Positions 8,530-15,413 of a stretch of 64,000 bases of DNA are shown here, piece by piece. The notes beneath the pieces are model-generated. The model was not told the origin of the DNA. It searched no databases and was given only the letters and a program-made list of their open reading frames with translations. Each line of letters begins with the position of its first letter. Within the stretch, counting starts at the first letter, position 1. Made by a program: the position numbers and the translations under genes. Source of the stretch: Flagellimonas amoyensis (GTDB lineage Bacteria; Bacteroidota; Bacteroidia; Flavobacteriales; Flavobacteriaceae); NCBI RefSeq assembly GCF_003058265.1, contig NZ_QBUK01000003.1, forward strand, positions 248,001 through 312,000. The letters are read 5' to 3'.

Positions 8530-9472
8530 CTATGGTAATTTTTTTGATGCGATAGGGACGTTTCTGTTGGGATTCGTAGTAGGTGCGTATCAACAGTTCC
8601 ATCACGATCCCGATGGTGAACAATTGGATGCCCCCCAAGATGAACATCATCCCAAAAATGAGCAAGGGCCTACTGCCAATGTCCTCGCCAAACCCAAGTT
8701 TCACGATCAGCAGGTATATGTTGATGAATATGCCAAGGATGATCAGCAACACCCCAAAAATTCCAAAAAGGTGGATGGGTCGTTGGAAATATTTTCGGAT
8801 GAAGAGCAACAACATCATGTCGGCCACTACCTTAAAAACGCGTTCCAGTCCATATTTGGAGACCCCGGCATGGCGCGCATGGTGCTTTACGGGAACCTGC
8901 TTGATCTGCCCGCCTTCCAAAAAGGCCAACAGTGTGATGAAACGGTGCATTTCCCCATACAGGTTCAGTCCTTTGGCTATGTCCCTAGTGAATACCTTTA
9001 GGGCACAACCATTGTCCTTGATGTCCAGTTTGGTCACCCTTCGCACCAAAAAATTGGCGATTTTGGAAGGGATTTTCTTTACGAGGGAATCCTTTCGTTT
9101 TTGACGGATGCCCGTGACCACATCATATTCGCCGCTCACGGCATATTCCAACATGTGCGGGATGTCCGAAGGGTCGTTCTGTAGGTCGCCGTCCATGGTG
9201 ATGATGTATTCCCCTTCCGCATAGTCGAGTCCGGCAGCCAGGGCAAGGCTCTGTCCGTAATTCTTTTTCAGTTCAATGAGATGGACCTTGTCATCATCCA
9301 TATCCTTGACCCTTTTTCGGGTCTGGTCCGTGGAAAAATCGTCCACATATACGATCTGGTAGTTGTATCCTTCAAGACTTTCATGGATCTTTTGGGTGAG
9401 AAGGACCACATTGTCCTCTTCATTGTATAACGGAACCACTATGGATAAAAGGGAATCGGTGACGGTGCTCAT
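8510..9472 (-). CDS. GT2 glycosyltransferase, DPM1/GtrB/ArnC-like
   Basis: A 320-residue enzyme predicted to make polyprenyl-phosphate-linked sugar. Residues 1-235 are a GT-A fold family 2 domain: VVPLYNEEDNV (about 12-22), VDDFSTDQT (donor-binding Asp), and ITMDGDLQNDP (DxD-type metal motif in MDGDLQ). Two C-terminal transmembrane helices (about 235-300) are typical of GtrB and ArnC, which keep the active site at the membrane. It is followed with a 20-bp overlap by the flippase-like gene. With the PAP2 and GT39 genes on the other side it forms a plausible complete route: sugar loading, flipping, transfer and carrier recycling. Confidence 0.92.
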   Translation of the reverse strand: MSTVTDSLLSIVVPLYNEEDNVVLLTQKIHESLEGYNYQIVYVDDFSTDQTRKRVKDMDDDKVHLIELKKNYGQSLALAAGLDYAEGEYIITMDGDLQNDPSDIPHMLEYAVSGEYDVVTGIRQKRKDSLVKKIPSKIANFLVRRVTKLDIKDNGCALKVFTRDIAKGLNLYGEMHRFITLLAFLEGGQIKQVPVKHHARHAGVSKYGLERVFKVVADMMLLLFIRKYFQRPIHLFGIFGVLLIILGIFINIYLLIVKLGFGEDIGSRPLLIFGMMFILGGIQLFTIGIVMELLIRTYYESQQKRPYRIKKITIGDGKAA

Positions 9473-9489
9473 TTCATTTTTGATCTGTG

Positions 9490-9497
9490 CAAATTTA
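9490..9497 (-). promoter_or_regulatory. -7 box upstream of GT2 gene
   Basis: On the minus strand the sequence is TAAATTTG, an exact TAnnTTTG match ending 17 bp before the GT2 ATG at 9472. No clear TTG is seen at -33. Confidence 0.4.
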
Positions 9498-9507
9498 TCG
9501 CTTTTAT

Positions 9508-10569
9508 TTAAAGTTCCTTGGTAATCTTGTCCAATAGGAGTTTGGCCGCATAAAAAGGGGACACTTTGTTCTGTTCAATGTCCTTGAGCAATTCGTTCTG
9601 CACCTTCATAAATGTTGGTTTTTGATGGAAAAACTGTTTCAGGTGGTCGTCCACGGTCTGAAGGAACCAGTTCTTGTTCTGGTTTTTTCTGTTCTTTTCA
9701 AAGAACCCATTTTCCTTGTTCCGGCGGGCAAAATCTTCTACCATGTCCCAGATTTCTCGGATCCCGGTGTTTTCGGATGCAGAGCATTTCATCACTTTTG
9801 GGGTCCATCCGTTCTGTTTTGGAGGATATAGGTGCAAGGCCCGTTGAAACTCGGTAACGGCCAACTTGGCCTTTTCCACATTACTCCCATCGGCCTTGTT
9901 GATGGCGATCCCATCCGCCATTTCCATAATGCCCCTTTTGATGCCCTGTAGCTCGTCCCCGGCACCGGATAGCTTCAACAATAAAAAGAAATCGACCATA
10001 CTGTGCACGGCCACCTCGCTCTGGCCCACGCCCACGGTCTCCACAAGCACCACATCATACCCGGCTGCCTCGCAAAGCATGATGCTCTCACGGGTCTTTT
10101 GCGCCACACCGCCCAACGAACTTCCCGAAGGGGAGGGCCTGATAAAGGCATTGGGGTCATTGGAAAGGGTCTGCATCCGGGTCTTGTCGCCCAAAATGCT
10201 GCCTTTGCTCAGTGAACTTGAGGGGTCCACGGCCAGTACGGCGACCTTTTTGCCCATGGCCGTGAGTGTGGTGCCCAAGGTTTCGATGAATGAGCTCTTG
10301 CCCACACCGGGCACGCCCGTAATCCCCAGCCGTATGCTCTCCACCGGCCTTGAAAGGCATTTTTCCACCACGGCATTGGCTTTTTCAAAATGGGCAGGCT
10401 GTGTACTTTCCAACAAAGTGATGGCCTTGGCCAACAGGGCCTTGTCTCCCTTGAAGATGCCTTCGGTAAGGGTGTCCACGGAAATTTCCTGCCTGCGGAG
10501 CGTTTTGATCTTTGACACGGTATCGTTGGGTGTGCTCTTTTTCTTTGCCAAGGGTCGATGGTGGTTCAA
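9508..10569 (-). CDS. meaB: Methylmalonyl-CoA mutase-associated GTPase MeaB
   Basis: A 353-residue G3E-family P-loop GTPase that chaperones adenosylcobalamin loading and protects methylmalonyl-CoA mutase. The P-loop GVPGVGKSS, the AVDPSSSLSKGSILGDKTRM segment (shortened here: VDPSSS...GDKTRM), the VETVGVGQSE switch region and the NKADGSN base-recognition motif (NKxD) are all present. The length is normal (ArgK/MeaB/MMAA family). No mutase gene lies in the window, so it must be elsewhere; the cobalamin adenosyltransferase at 20.6 kb belongs to the same pathway. The protein is cytoplasmic. Confidence 0.94.
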   Translation of the reverse strand: MNHHRPLAKKKSTPNDTVSKIKTLRRQEISVDTLTEGIFKGDKALLAKAITLLESTQPAHFEKANAVVEKCLSRPVESIRLGITGVPGVGKSSFIETLGTTLTAMGKKVAVLAVDPSSSLSKGSILGDKTRMQTLSNDPNAFIRPSPSGSSLGGVAQKTRESIMLCEAAGYDVVLVETVGVGQSEVAVHSMVDFFLLLKLSGAGDELQGIKRGIMEMADGIAINKADGSNVEKAKLAVTEFQRALHLYPPKQNGWTPKVMKCSASENTGIREIWDMVEDFARRNKENGFFEKNRKNQNKNWFLQTVDDHLKQFFHQKPTFMKVQNELLKDIEQNKVSPFYAAKLLLDKITKEL

Positions 10570-10746
10570 TTCATCACTAAGGTATAAAGTTTTTATGGGT
10601 TATAGGAAAAAGGTAAGAAGCCATTATACAACCATTTCACAAAAATTTAATACCTGTCGTAGGGGACTTCCAAATTCTAATTGGTAACTTTTCAACTCAA
10701 TGTCCGGTGACTTTAGGAAGCCGGCACAGAAACCTATAAACTAGAT

Positions 10747-11175
10747 ATGATGAAGACAATTTTTGAAAGTAAGGCCACCAATACGGGAGGTAGGGCAGGA
10801 CATGTGGAGAGCGAGGACGGCGTATTGGATTTCGATATTTCCATGCCCAATGCCAAAGGCAAGCCCAATCCAAAGTCTACCAATCCCGAGGAACTTTTCG
10901 CGGCCGCATATTCCACCTGTTTTGCCGGTGCCTTGCAGGCCGTGGCCAAGGAGCAGGGCATAGATGACCTAGGGGATTTCAACGTAACGGCTACCATAGC
11001 CTTCAACAAAGAGGAAGAAGGATTTTTCTTGGAGGCCACTTTGGATGCCTATTTGCCAACGGTGGACCAGGAGACCGGGGAGGATTTGATCAATGCCGCC
11101 CACGAAATCTGTCCATATAGCAAGGCGACAAGGGACAATATTACTGTTCATTTGAACTTGATGTTGGACGAGTAA
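10747..11175 (+). CDS. Organic hydroperoxide resistance protein, Ohr/OsmC family
   Basis: A 142-residue thiol peroxidase that reduces organic hydroperoxides, using two active-site cysteines with lipoyl or thiol partners. Both are visible: YSTCFAGAL (first Cys, about residue 58) and HEICPYSKATRDN (second Cys, about 122). The length and GRAGHVESEDGVLDFDI start region fit the Ohr subgroup rather than OsmC proper. It is a single-gene unit with a terminator 25 bp downstream (11201-11233). I see no adjacent OhrR/MarR regulator. Confidence 0.92.
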   Translation: MMKTIFESKATNTGGRAGHVESEDGVLDFDISMPNAKGKPNPKSTNPEELFAAAYSTCFAGALQAVAKEQGIDDLGDFNVTATIAFNKEEEGFFLEATLDAYLPTVDQETGEDLINAAHEICPYSKATRDNITVHLNLMLDE

Positions 11176-11200
11176 AAAAAATCATAACCTGTTCAAAATG

Positions 11201-11233
11201 AATCCTGTCGGTGAAAATCGGCAGGATTTTTTT
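11201..11233 (+). terminator. Rho-independent terminator after ohr
   Basis: Stem AATCCTGTCG pairs with CGGCAGGATT (one G-U) across the loop GTGAAAAT, followed directly by a run of seven T. It lies between ohr and the sigma factor operon. Confidence 0.8.
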
Positions 11234-11263
11234 GTTAAAAATCAGCAAAAAACAACCTATTTT

Positions 11264-11288
11264 GCAACGTTGCGTTTTTCGCTTCGTC
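11264..11288 (+). promoter_or_regulatory. Candidate ECF-sigma promoter of the sigma operon
   Basis: GCAAC (11264-11268), a 16-bp spacer, then CGTC (11285-11288) matches the general ECF promoter pattern of an AAC -35 element and CGTC -10 element. It lies about 40 bp upstream of the TTG start of the sigma factor gene and suggests autoregulation. The GCAAC is also half of the palindrome GCAACGTTGC (11264-11273). Confidence 0.5.
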
Positions 11289-11328
11289 CTTAAGTTGAAC
11301 AGCTAAAAGACCAAACATAGAACCGAGC

Positions 11329-11865
11329 TTGTTTCATATTGAACTGGTGGAAAAGTGCAAGGCGAACGATCGTCAGGCACAATTGAAACTGTACCGACAG
11401 TACTGTGATGGTATGTTCGGGGTGGCCATGCGTTTCCTCAAAAATGCGGATGATGCGGAGGATGTACTCCAAGAATCGTTCATAAAGGCCTTTCAGCGCA
11501 TCCATCAGTTCAAGGGAGAGGTCACGTTCGGGGCATGGTTAAAGAGGATAGTGGTGAACGGGAGCATCGATTTTCTGAAATCGAAACACCAACGCACAGA
11601 GGAACTGGATGAAAACTATATGCATGTCGCAGAAGAAGATGATTGGTCGGTCGAGGAAAGCATTTCCTTGGAACAGGTAAAAGCGGCAATTGAGGAGTTG
11701 CCGGGGAAATATAGGTATGTGGTGCAACTGTTCTTGGTGGAAGGGTATGACCATAGTGAGATCTCCCAGGTTTTGGGGATCTCGGATACGGCCTCCAGGA
11801 CACGGTTGTTACGCGGAAAAGCACAATTGAAAGAGAAATTAAAAGATTTGGTATATGGCACATGA
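11329..11865 (+). CDS. RNA polymerase sigma factor, ECF type
   Basis: A 178-residue sigma-70 family factor with only regions 2 and 4. Region 2 covers about residues 10-80 (LYRQYCDGMFGVAMRFL, NADDAEDVLQESFIKAF, TFGAWLKRIVVN), and region 4 covers about 115-170 (AIEELPGKYRYVVQLF, EGYDHSEISQVLGIS, then the recognition helix SRTRLLRGKAQLKEKL). I use the TTG at 11329 because FHIELVEKCKANDRQA is the usual start of relatives and no ATG lies close. The end overlaps the next gene by 11 bp. The likely targets include its own operon, through the AAC/CGTC promoter upstream. The next gene may hold it at the membrane. Confidence 0.92.
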   Translation: MFHIELVEKCKANDRQAQLKLYRQYCDGMFGVAMRFLKNADDAEDVLQESFIKAFQRIHQFKGEVTFGAWLKRIVVNGSIDFLKSKHQRTEELDENYMHVAEEDDWSVEESISLEQVKAAIEELPGKYRYVVQLFLVEGYDHSEISQVLGISDTASRTRLLRGKAQLKEKLKDLVYGT

Positions 11866-12457
11866 TCTTCGGAAAATGTTCGAAAAGGAAAGGGAGCAGC
11901 AAAGCTATTCCATGAAGGACGGACATGAGGCCCGTTTTCTTGAAAAATTGGATGGACAGCTGCCAGCAGGCCCACGGAAAAAGAAAGTGTACACCCTGTG
12001 GTTGCAAATAGCGGCCTCCGTGATAGTGGCGGTGGGATTGTCCCTGTATTTCATGGGCAGTTCAGGCAAAGGGGATCTGCCCGATGAGAATGTCATCGTT
12101 GCGGACAGAGAAAACACAAAAGGACAGGAACAGACCATTTCATTGGGTGATCTTTCCCCCGATTTCAAAAAAATAGAGACCTATTACACCACCAATATCA
12201 ACCTGCAATTGTCCGACTTGGAGATGACCTCAGATAATAAGGAGCTCATGGACAGTTATCTGGAACGATTGGCGGAACTCAACGACGAATACCAACAATT
12301 GAACAAGGAGCTGAACGAACTGGGACCCAACGATCAGACCATAAGTGCCTTGATCATGAACCTGCAGCTCAGGTTGCAATTGCTGCAAAAATTAAAAACA
12401 AAGTTGAATCAATTAAAATCATCAAAAAATGAACAGGAATCGTCTCATATTATTTAA
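11855..12457 (+). CDS. Single-pass membrane protein, possible anti-sigma factor
   Basis: A 200-residue protein with about 48 soluble N-terminal residues, one transmembrane helix (LWLQIAASVIVAVGLSLYF, about 49-67), and an extracytoplasmic part ending in a predicted coiled coil rich in Leu, Gln and Asn (about 125-195). This topology and its place directly after an ECF sigma gene, overlapping it by 11 bp and the next gene by 29 bp, suggest a role in controlling the sigma factor. It lacks the HxxxCxxC zinc motif of ZAS-type anti-sigma factors, so the mechanism would differ. The anti-sigma role is inference. Confidence 0.8.
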   Translation: MAHDLRKMFEKEREQQSYSMKDGHEARFLEKLDGQLPAGPRKKKVYTLWLQIAASVIVAVGLSLYFMGSSGKGDLPDENVIVADRENTKGQEQTISLGDLSPDFKKIETYYTTNINLQLSDLEMTSDNKELMDSYLERLAELNDEYQQLNKELNELGPNDQTISALIMNLQLRLQLLQKLKTKLNQLKSSKNEQESSHII

Positions 12458-13868
12458 CGGGTTGCTCCTGCTGCTCGCAGGTTTCGCCTGTCGTGCACAG
12501 GAAAAATCAAAGACCTACAAGGAAACCTACAGTGTCAACAAGGACACCGAACTGAACCTCAATACCAGCCATGCGGACATTGAGTTTGAAACTTGGGACA
12601 AGGACCAAGTGGAAATCTCTGTGGTGGTGGAACTCGAAGGAGTGGGTGACGAGGAGGCCAAGTCGTATTTTGAAAAAGACCTTGTCAAGATCATGGGCAA
12701 CAGCAAGGAAATAGAGGTAAGCACCAAGGCAGGTGGGCCCTATGTCTATGATTTTAAAGGATTGAATTTTGATTTTCCGGAACTTCCATCCGTGGACCAT
12801 ATCATGTCCACCATAGAAATTCCCGAAATGCCAGAGATTGCCGTGCTGCCTGAGATTTCCTTCATGCCGGCCATGCCGCCTATGCCCCCGACCCCTTTTA
12901 TGGAGTTTGATTACGATGCCTATAAAAAGGACAAGGAAAAGTACTTGAAGGAATGGAAGAAAAAGTTTGACAAGACCTTTGACGAAGAGTACAAAAAACG
13001 CTTTGAGGAATGGGGCAAGGAAATGGAGGAAATGGCCAAGGATAGGGACAAGCACAGGGAAGAGATGGCCAAGCAAAGGGAAGAACTCCAAAAGCAGCGT
13101 GAAGAGAAACGCAAGGAAATGCAGGAAGACCTTAAGCAGCAGCGTGAGGAACTGAGGAGCCAGAGGGAAGAGATGAGAAAACAGTATGCCGAGGAAGCCA
13201 GAACATTGCGTTCAGGTCCCAATGTGTTCTATTTTTCTTCTGATGGGGAGAACAAAGAGTACAAGGTGAAAAAACGCATCAAGATAAAAATGCCAAAATA
13301 CCTCAAACTGAACATGAACGTGAGGCATGGGGAGGTGAAACTGGCGGCAAATACCAAGAACATCAATGCAAGCTTGTCCTACGCAAGCTTGCATGCCCCT
13401 ACCATTGATGGGGACAGGACCTATATCCGAGCTTCCTATTCCCCTGTTGTGGTACAGCAATGGAACTATGGGAAGTTAAAGACGGACTATTCCGATAAGG
13501 TCAATTTAAAAGAAGTGGTGGAACTGGACCTTAGTTCGGTTTCTTCCAATGTGGTGATCGGTAAACTGGCCAGCAGGGCATTGGTGAACAACAAGTTCGG
13601 AACTCTGAGCATCAATACGGTATCCGATGGGTTCCAATCCATTGATGTTTCTGTGGAAAATGGAGAGCTGGCCTGTAAATTGCCTGCAGCTCCCTTTGTG
13701 ATCTCGGTGAATGAGGTCACATCCGATCTACAATATCCCAAAACCTTGAAACTGGAAGGTTCCAAAAAATCCGGGGCCAATGTGTTCAGTGGTTACCATG
13801 TGAACAAGAATGGGGGCAAAACCATCAACATCAATTCCAAGTACAGCGAAGTGGTCCTGAAGGAATAA
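12429..13868 (+). CDS. Exported DUF4097-like protein with long charged helix
   Basis: A 479-residue exported protein (signal peptide ending near FACRAQ; a lipobox-like Cys precedes the cleavage region). Residues 25-100 look like the first part of a beta-repeat domain (ELNLNTSHADIEFETWDKDQ) of the DUF4097/adhesin-like type. A Pro/Met-rich link follows (PAMPPMPPTPF, about 140-156). Then come roughly 110 residues almost only of Glu, Lys, Arg, Gln and Met, a probable single alpha-helix or coiled coil (about 160-265). The rest is beta-rich again, ending in NINSKYSEVVLKE. It shares 29 bp with the membrane gene before it. Function is unknown; the context suggests an envelope-stress output or sensor of the sigma factor. 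Confidence 0.85.
   Translation: MNRNRLILFNGLLLLLAGFACRAQEKSKTYKETYSVNKDTELNLNTSHADIEFETWDKDQVEISVVVELEGVGDEEAKSYFEKDLVKIMGNSKEIEVSTKAGGPYVYDFKGLNFDFPELPSVDHIMSTIEIPEMPEIAVLPEISFMPAMPPMPPTPFMEFDYDAYKKDKEKYLKEWKKKFDKTFDEEYKKRFEEWGKEMEEMAKDRDKHREEMAKQREELQKQREEKRKEMQEDLKQQREELRSQREEMRKQYAEEARTLRSGPNVFYFSSDGENKEYKVKKRIKIKMPKYLKLNMNVRHGEVKLAANTKNINASLSYASLHAPTIDGDRTYIRASYSPVVVQQWNYGKLKTDYSDKVNLKEVVELDLSSVSSNVVIGKLASRALVNNKFGTLSINTVSDGFQSIDVSVENGELACKLPAAPFVISVNEVTSDLQYPKTLKLEGSKKSGANVFSGYHVNKNGGKTININSKYSEVVLKE
13366..13394 (+). repeat. Perfect 11-bp inverted repeat inside a CDS
   Basis: ATGCAAGCTTG, a 7-nt loop (TCCTACG), then CAAGCTTGCAT. It encodes part of a short amino-acid repeat (ASLSYASLH). 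It could form a stable mRNA hairpin in the third gene of the sigma operon. Confidence 0.7.
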
Positions 13869-13988
13869 CATCTTCCCATATTCCGAATCCCCAAATACCT
13901 CTACAATCACTTTTGGGCCATTTCATCTTACCGCCCGCATCAACTTCAGCTTCTTTCCGCTTAAAAATAATGCTTTCTGTCGCTTGGG

Positions 13989-14672
13989 TCAATGTGCCCC
14001 TTTTTTCAGATAGGCTTTGAAATTTTCCTTGAACCTATTCAATCTGGGAATGGAAACGTTTCTGATATACGAATTGTCAGGATTTCTTTTTTCGTAATCT
14101 TGGTGGTACTCCTCCGCCCTGTAGAACTTGTCAAACTTTTTCACTTCGGTGACAATAGGTCGACCATACACATTTTCCGCCTCCAATTGGGCAATATAAT
14201 CCGTGATGATCTTCTTTTGTGCCTCATCTTTGTAAAATGCGATGGAGCGGTATTGGGCACCCCTGTCCGGCCCCTGTCTATTCAGACTGGTTGGGTCGTG
14301 GGAACCAAAAAATACCTGTACCAGTTGGGTAAAAGAGATGATGTTGGGGTCATAGTAGACTTCCACGGCCTCCGCATGGGTTGTTTTTCCATAGGAAACC
14401 TCTTTGTAGGTCGGGTTTTTCTCTGTTCCGCCCGAATAGCCCGAATAGACCTCTTTCACACCCTTGACACTTTCAAAAATGGCCTCGACACACCAAAAGC
14501 AACCACTTGCAAAATAAGCGGTCTCATAGCCTTTCAATTGGTCTGCCGTTAGTTTTACCTCCACTGAATGGTTTTCTTCAACTTTTTGGGCGGTTTCGGG
14601 TTTGTCCGATTTGTTTTTGGGCTGGCAACTGGTGGATGCCAGAATAAGGAGTAGGAAAAGGGAAGTTCTCAC
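13989..14672 (-). CDS. msrA: Peptide-methionine (S)-S-oxide reductase MsrA, lipoprotein
   Basis: A 227-residue exported methionine sulfoxide reductase acting on the S epimer. A lipoprotein signal (LILASTSC, Cys about 16) is followed by a 30-residue linker and the MsrA domain. The catalytic motif is ASGCFWCVEAIF (GCFWC), with YSGYSGG and HAEAVEVYYDP typical of the family; SHDPTSLNRQGPDRGAQYRS is also diagnostic. Lipidation places the enzyme in the periplasm or on a membrane surface, repairing oxidised envelope proteins. A 25-bp palindrome sits 18 bp upstream of the start codon (14690-14714) and may be an operator. Confidence 0.94.
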   Translation of the reverse strand: MRTSLFLLLILASTSCQPKNKSDKPETAQKVEENHSVEVKLTADQLKGYETAYFASGCFWCVEAIFESVKGVKEVYSGYSGGTEKNPTYKEVSYGKTTHAEAVEVYYDPNIISFTQLVQVFFGSHDPTSLNRQGPDRGAQYRSIAFYKDEAQKKIITDYIAQLEAENVYGRPIVTEVKKFDKFYRAEEYHQDYEKRNPDNSYIRNVSIPRLNRFKENFKAYLKKGAH

Positions 14673-15058
14673 AATGTTGATTTTTTTTTACTTAGTTGCC
14701 TTAAGGTACTAAGTATTACGCCAAGGAGCGTTAAAAAATGTTAAGGTGTTCTCCATCGTCCTTTATTCTTTTTTGAGGAAGATGCAGTATGTGTAGCCTG
14801 CCCGTCTATTAAATGAAAAGTTTTTCCTACAAATAAGAAACTTAAAACCAGCGCGTTAGAAATGGCCCTTTTTCAAATGATCGATGAAATGCACATGCGC
14901 TCGGCATCCTGTTTTTTGCTTCCAATACGTTCGTCGTCGATAAAATGCACTTCGCCCAAGAAAAGTTTTTATACCGAATAAAGGGTGTTATTGGACGATG
15001 GAAATCTGGATCGGGGTGGGCACGAGGGTAATTTTACTTCGTAATACAAACCCAGATC
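14673..15058. other. 386-bp intergenic region
   Basis: This is the longest stretch without a confident gene. It holds the msrA upstream palindrome and, at its right end, the likely promoter of the small exported protein (TAATTTTA at 15029-15036, one base off the -7 consensus). The middle is AT-rich with no tRNA fold that I can see; a 40-codon frame near 14861-14983 has no recognisable features. Confidence 0.6.
14690..14714 (-). promoter_or_regulatory. Nested palindrome upstream of msrA
   Basis: ACTTAGT and ACTAAGT form a perfect 7-bp inverted repeat around an inner perfect palindrome CCTTAAGG. It lies 18 bp upstream of the msrA ATG and is flanked by a T-run, so it is a candidate operator or leader hairpin. 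It is not a terminator for msrA because it lies upstream of it. Confidence 0.45.
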
Positions 15059-15295
15059 ATGAAAACAATTTTGACCATCATCGCAGTAACTTTTATCGGA
15101 ACCATGGCTATGGCACAGGATATTTCCAAAGAGAAAAAGGTGGAGACCATCACTGCCGATGTGGTTTTGGACGTGGATTTTCAACAAGCCATCCGCAAGG
15201 ACAGAAAAACGGCCAGATTGTACAAATTCAAGAACTCTAGGGTAAAACAGGCCCTTTCCTTTACTACAAAGAAAAACAAATCAATATTGGCCTAA
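15059..15295 (+). CDS. Small exported protein, function unknown
   Basis: A 78-residue protein with a clear Sec signal peptide (MKTILTIIAVTFIGTMAMA, cleavage before QD) and a mature part of about 58 residues rich in Lys and Asp. I do not recognise a family. The ATG follows a plausible -7 box by about 22 bp. A second, 31-codon frame begins 2 bp after the stop codon, which suggests a two-gene unit pointing at the histidine kinase gene. Confidence 0.65.
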   Translation: MKTILTIIAVTFIGTMAMAQDISKEKKVETITADVVLDVDFQQAIRKDRKTARLYKFKNSRVKQALSFTTKKNKSILA

Positions 15296-15297
15296 TC

Positions 15298-15393
15298 ATG
15301 GTTTTGAACCTTCTGGTACCATTTGCCCTTTTTATCAGTTTGGCCTTTGTGGTGGCCACAATTGCCTTTTCGTTCAGGGTGAGAAAGTCTTAA
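15298..15393 (+). CDS. 31-residue single-pass membrane microprotein
   Basis: Reading from the ATG at 15298 gives MVLNLLVPFALFISLAF, then VVATIAFSF and a basic tail RVRKS before TAA at 15391. It has one transmembrane helix of about 22 residues with a positive C-terminus, which predicts an N-out/C-in orientation. It starts 2 bp after the stop codon of the small exported protein and ends 20 bp before the convergent histidine kinase stop. Coding is supported by spacing and composition only; homologues would settle it. Confidence 0.55.
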   Translation: MVLNLLVPFALFISLAFVVATIAFSFRVRKS

Positions 15394-15413
15394 GCGGAAT
15401 GGGGTGGGCCCTA

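Noticed and set aside
14861-14983. A 40-codon frame in the msrA/small-gene gap.
   Set aside because: No signal peptide, domain, promoter or coupling; the length is expected by chance.
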